Below are positions 5,227-5,568 of a stretch of 5,568 nucleotides of DNA, piece by piece. The notes under the pieces were generated by a model that worked only from the letters and a program-made list of their open reading frames with translations, had not been told where the DNA came from and did no database searches. Position numbers and translations under genes: made by a program. The DNA is from an uncultured Treponema sp. (GTDB taxonomy: Bacteria > Spirochaetota > Spirochaetia > Treponematales > Treponemataceae): the NCBI GenBank assembly GCA_947176045.1, contig CAMWPF010000118.1, forward strand, positions 1-5,568. The letters are read 5' to 3'. How positions within the stretch are numbered: position 1 is the stretch's first letter; each line of letters begins with the position of its first letter.

Positions 5227-5568
5227 ATGGGAAAGGAAGGGGAAGCGCGGCCGGCGGCGAAGCCGTCCGCCGCACAAGCGGAATCCGCGCCGGTGAAGAA
5301 GGCGGCTCCGGCGCAGAAGGCAGAAAAAGCGAAGGCGGCGCAGGCGGAATCAGCGCCGCAGTCTGCCGCACGGACGGCGGCGTCAAAAAAGGCGGCATCT
5401 CCAGCTCCGGCGGAAAAGCCTGCTTCGGCACGGCCATCGCCTGCAAAGAAAGCGGCGGCAAAATCTGCCGCCGCTCCCCGCGCGGCATCTCCGGCAAAAA
5501 CCGGCGCCGCAAAGGCGGCGCCGGCCGTCTACGACGAGGACAGCATCCAGCATCTGGAAGGGCTGGAG
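5227..5568 (+). CDS. Type IIA topoisomerase B subunit (GyrB/ParE type), N-terminal fragment with H1-like tail
   Basis: The frame is open to the right edge (114 codons). Residues 102-114, YDEDSIQHLEGLE, match the start of the ATPase domain of GyrB/ParE proteins, where Y-D-x-x-x-I-Q-x-L-E-G-L-E is normally followed by AVRKRPGMYIG. The rest of the enzyme lies beyond the window, so gyrase and topoisomerase IV cannot be told apart. Family members normally begin within a few to about 20 residues of this motif. Here ~100 residues precede it, with 41 Ala, 15 Lys, 13 Pro and 4 Arg against 6 Glu in the first 100, and no aromatic or Cys. This resembles histone H1 or AlgP-type tails, so disordered DNA binding is plausible. 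QAESAP is repeated at 17-22 and 39-44, and AASPA at 56-60 and 86-90. An in-frame stop (TGA 5191-5193) bounds the start, and ATG 5227 sits directly after a strong promoter. Confidence 0.85.
   Translation, partial: MGKEGEARPAAKPSAAQAESAPVKKAAPAQKAEKAKAAQAESAPQSAARTAASKKAASPAPAEKPASARPSPAKKAAAKSAAAPRAASPAKTGAAKAAPAVYDEDSIQHLEGLE

Noticed and set aside
4627..5296. Open frames on both strands across the leuS-topoisomerase intergenic region
   Set aside because: The translations are Arg/Pro/Ala-rich with no domain pattern, frames overlap on both strands, and some run into leuS or the topoisomerase gene. The stretch is long only because stop codons are rare in GC-rich DNA.

Overview
The window looks like a piece of chromosome from a GC-rich spirochete, most likely a Treponema relative. 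This rests on a surface lipoprotein with a loose, spirochete-style lipobox, the general character of the leucyl-tRNA synthetase, and a tRNA gene without an encoded CCA end. It is a judgement from features, not a database match. I see no mobile element, CRISPR array or defence locus.

Left part (1-1091, + strand): the C-terminal end of a tetratricopeptide (TPR) repeat protein, cut by the window edge, is followed 37 bases later by an unrecognised tyrosine-rich, partly very acidic predicted lipoprotein. The two are probably cotranscribed.

Middle (1121-2165, + strand): a complete small transcription unit holds a promoter, a tRNA-Arg(UCU) whose transcript would need almost no 5' trimming, and a strong intrinsic terminator. 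A second promoter then abuts the start codon of a classical short-chain dehydrogenase/reductase (SDR) with an intact cofactor motif and catalytic tetrad.

Right part: leuS (leucyl-tRNA synthetase, 888 aa) lies on the minus strand from 4840 to 2174. It converges on the SDR gene with only 8 bases between the stop codons. Upstream of leuS is a 386-base divergent intergenic region. It carries the leuS promoter, a run of GC-rich hairpins, and a near-consensus promoter abutting the ATG of a type IIA topoisomerase B subunit (GyrB/ParE type). That gene runs off the right edge. Its first ~100 residues are a lysine/alanine/proline-rich, histone H1-like tail placed before the normal ATPase-domain start.

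The genes are mostly housekeeping: translation (tRNA-Arg, leuS), DNA topology, a redox enzyme and envelope proteins. They do not form one pathway. The most notable features are the H1-like tail on the topoisomerase, the repeated placement of -10 boxes so close to ATGs that leaderless mRNAs are predicted, and the hairpin-rich divergent intergenic region.
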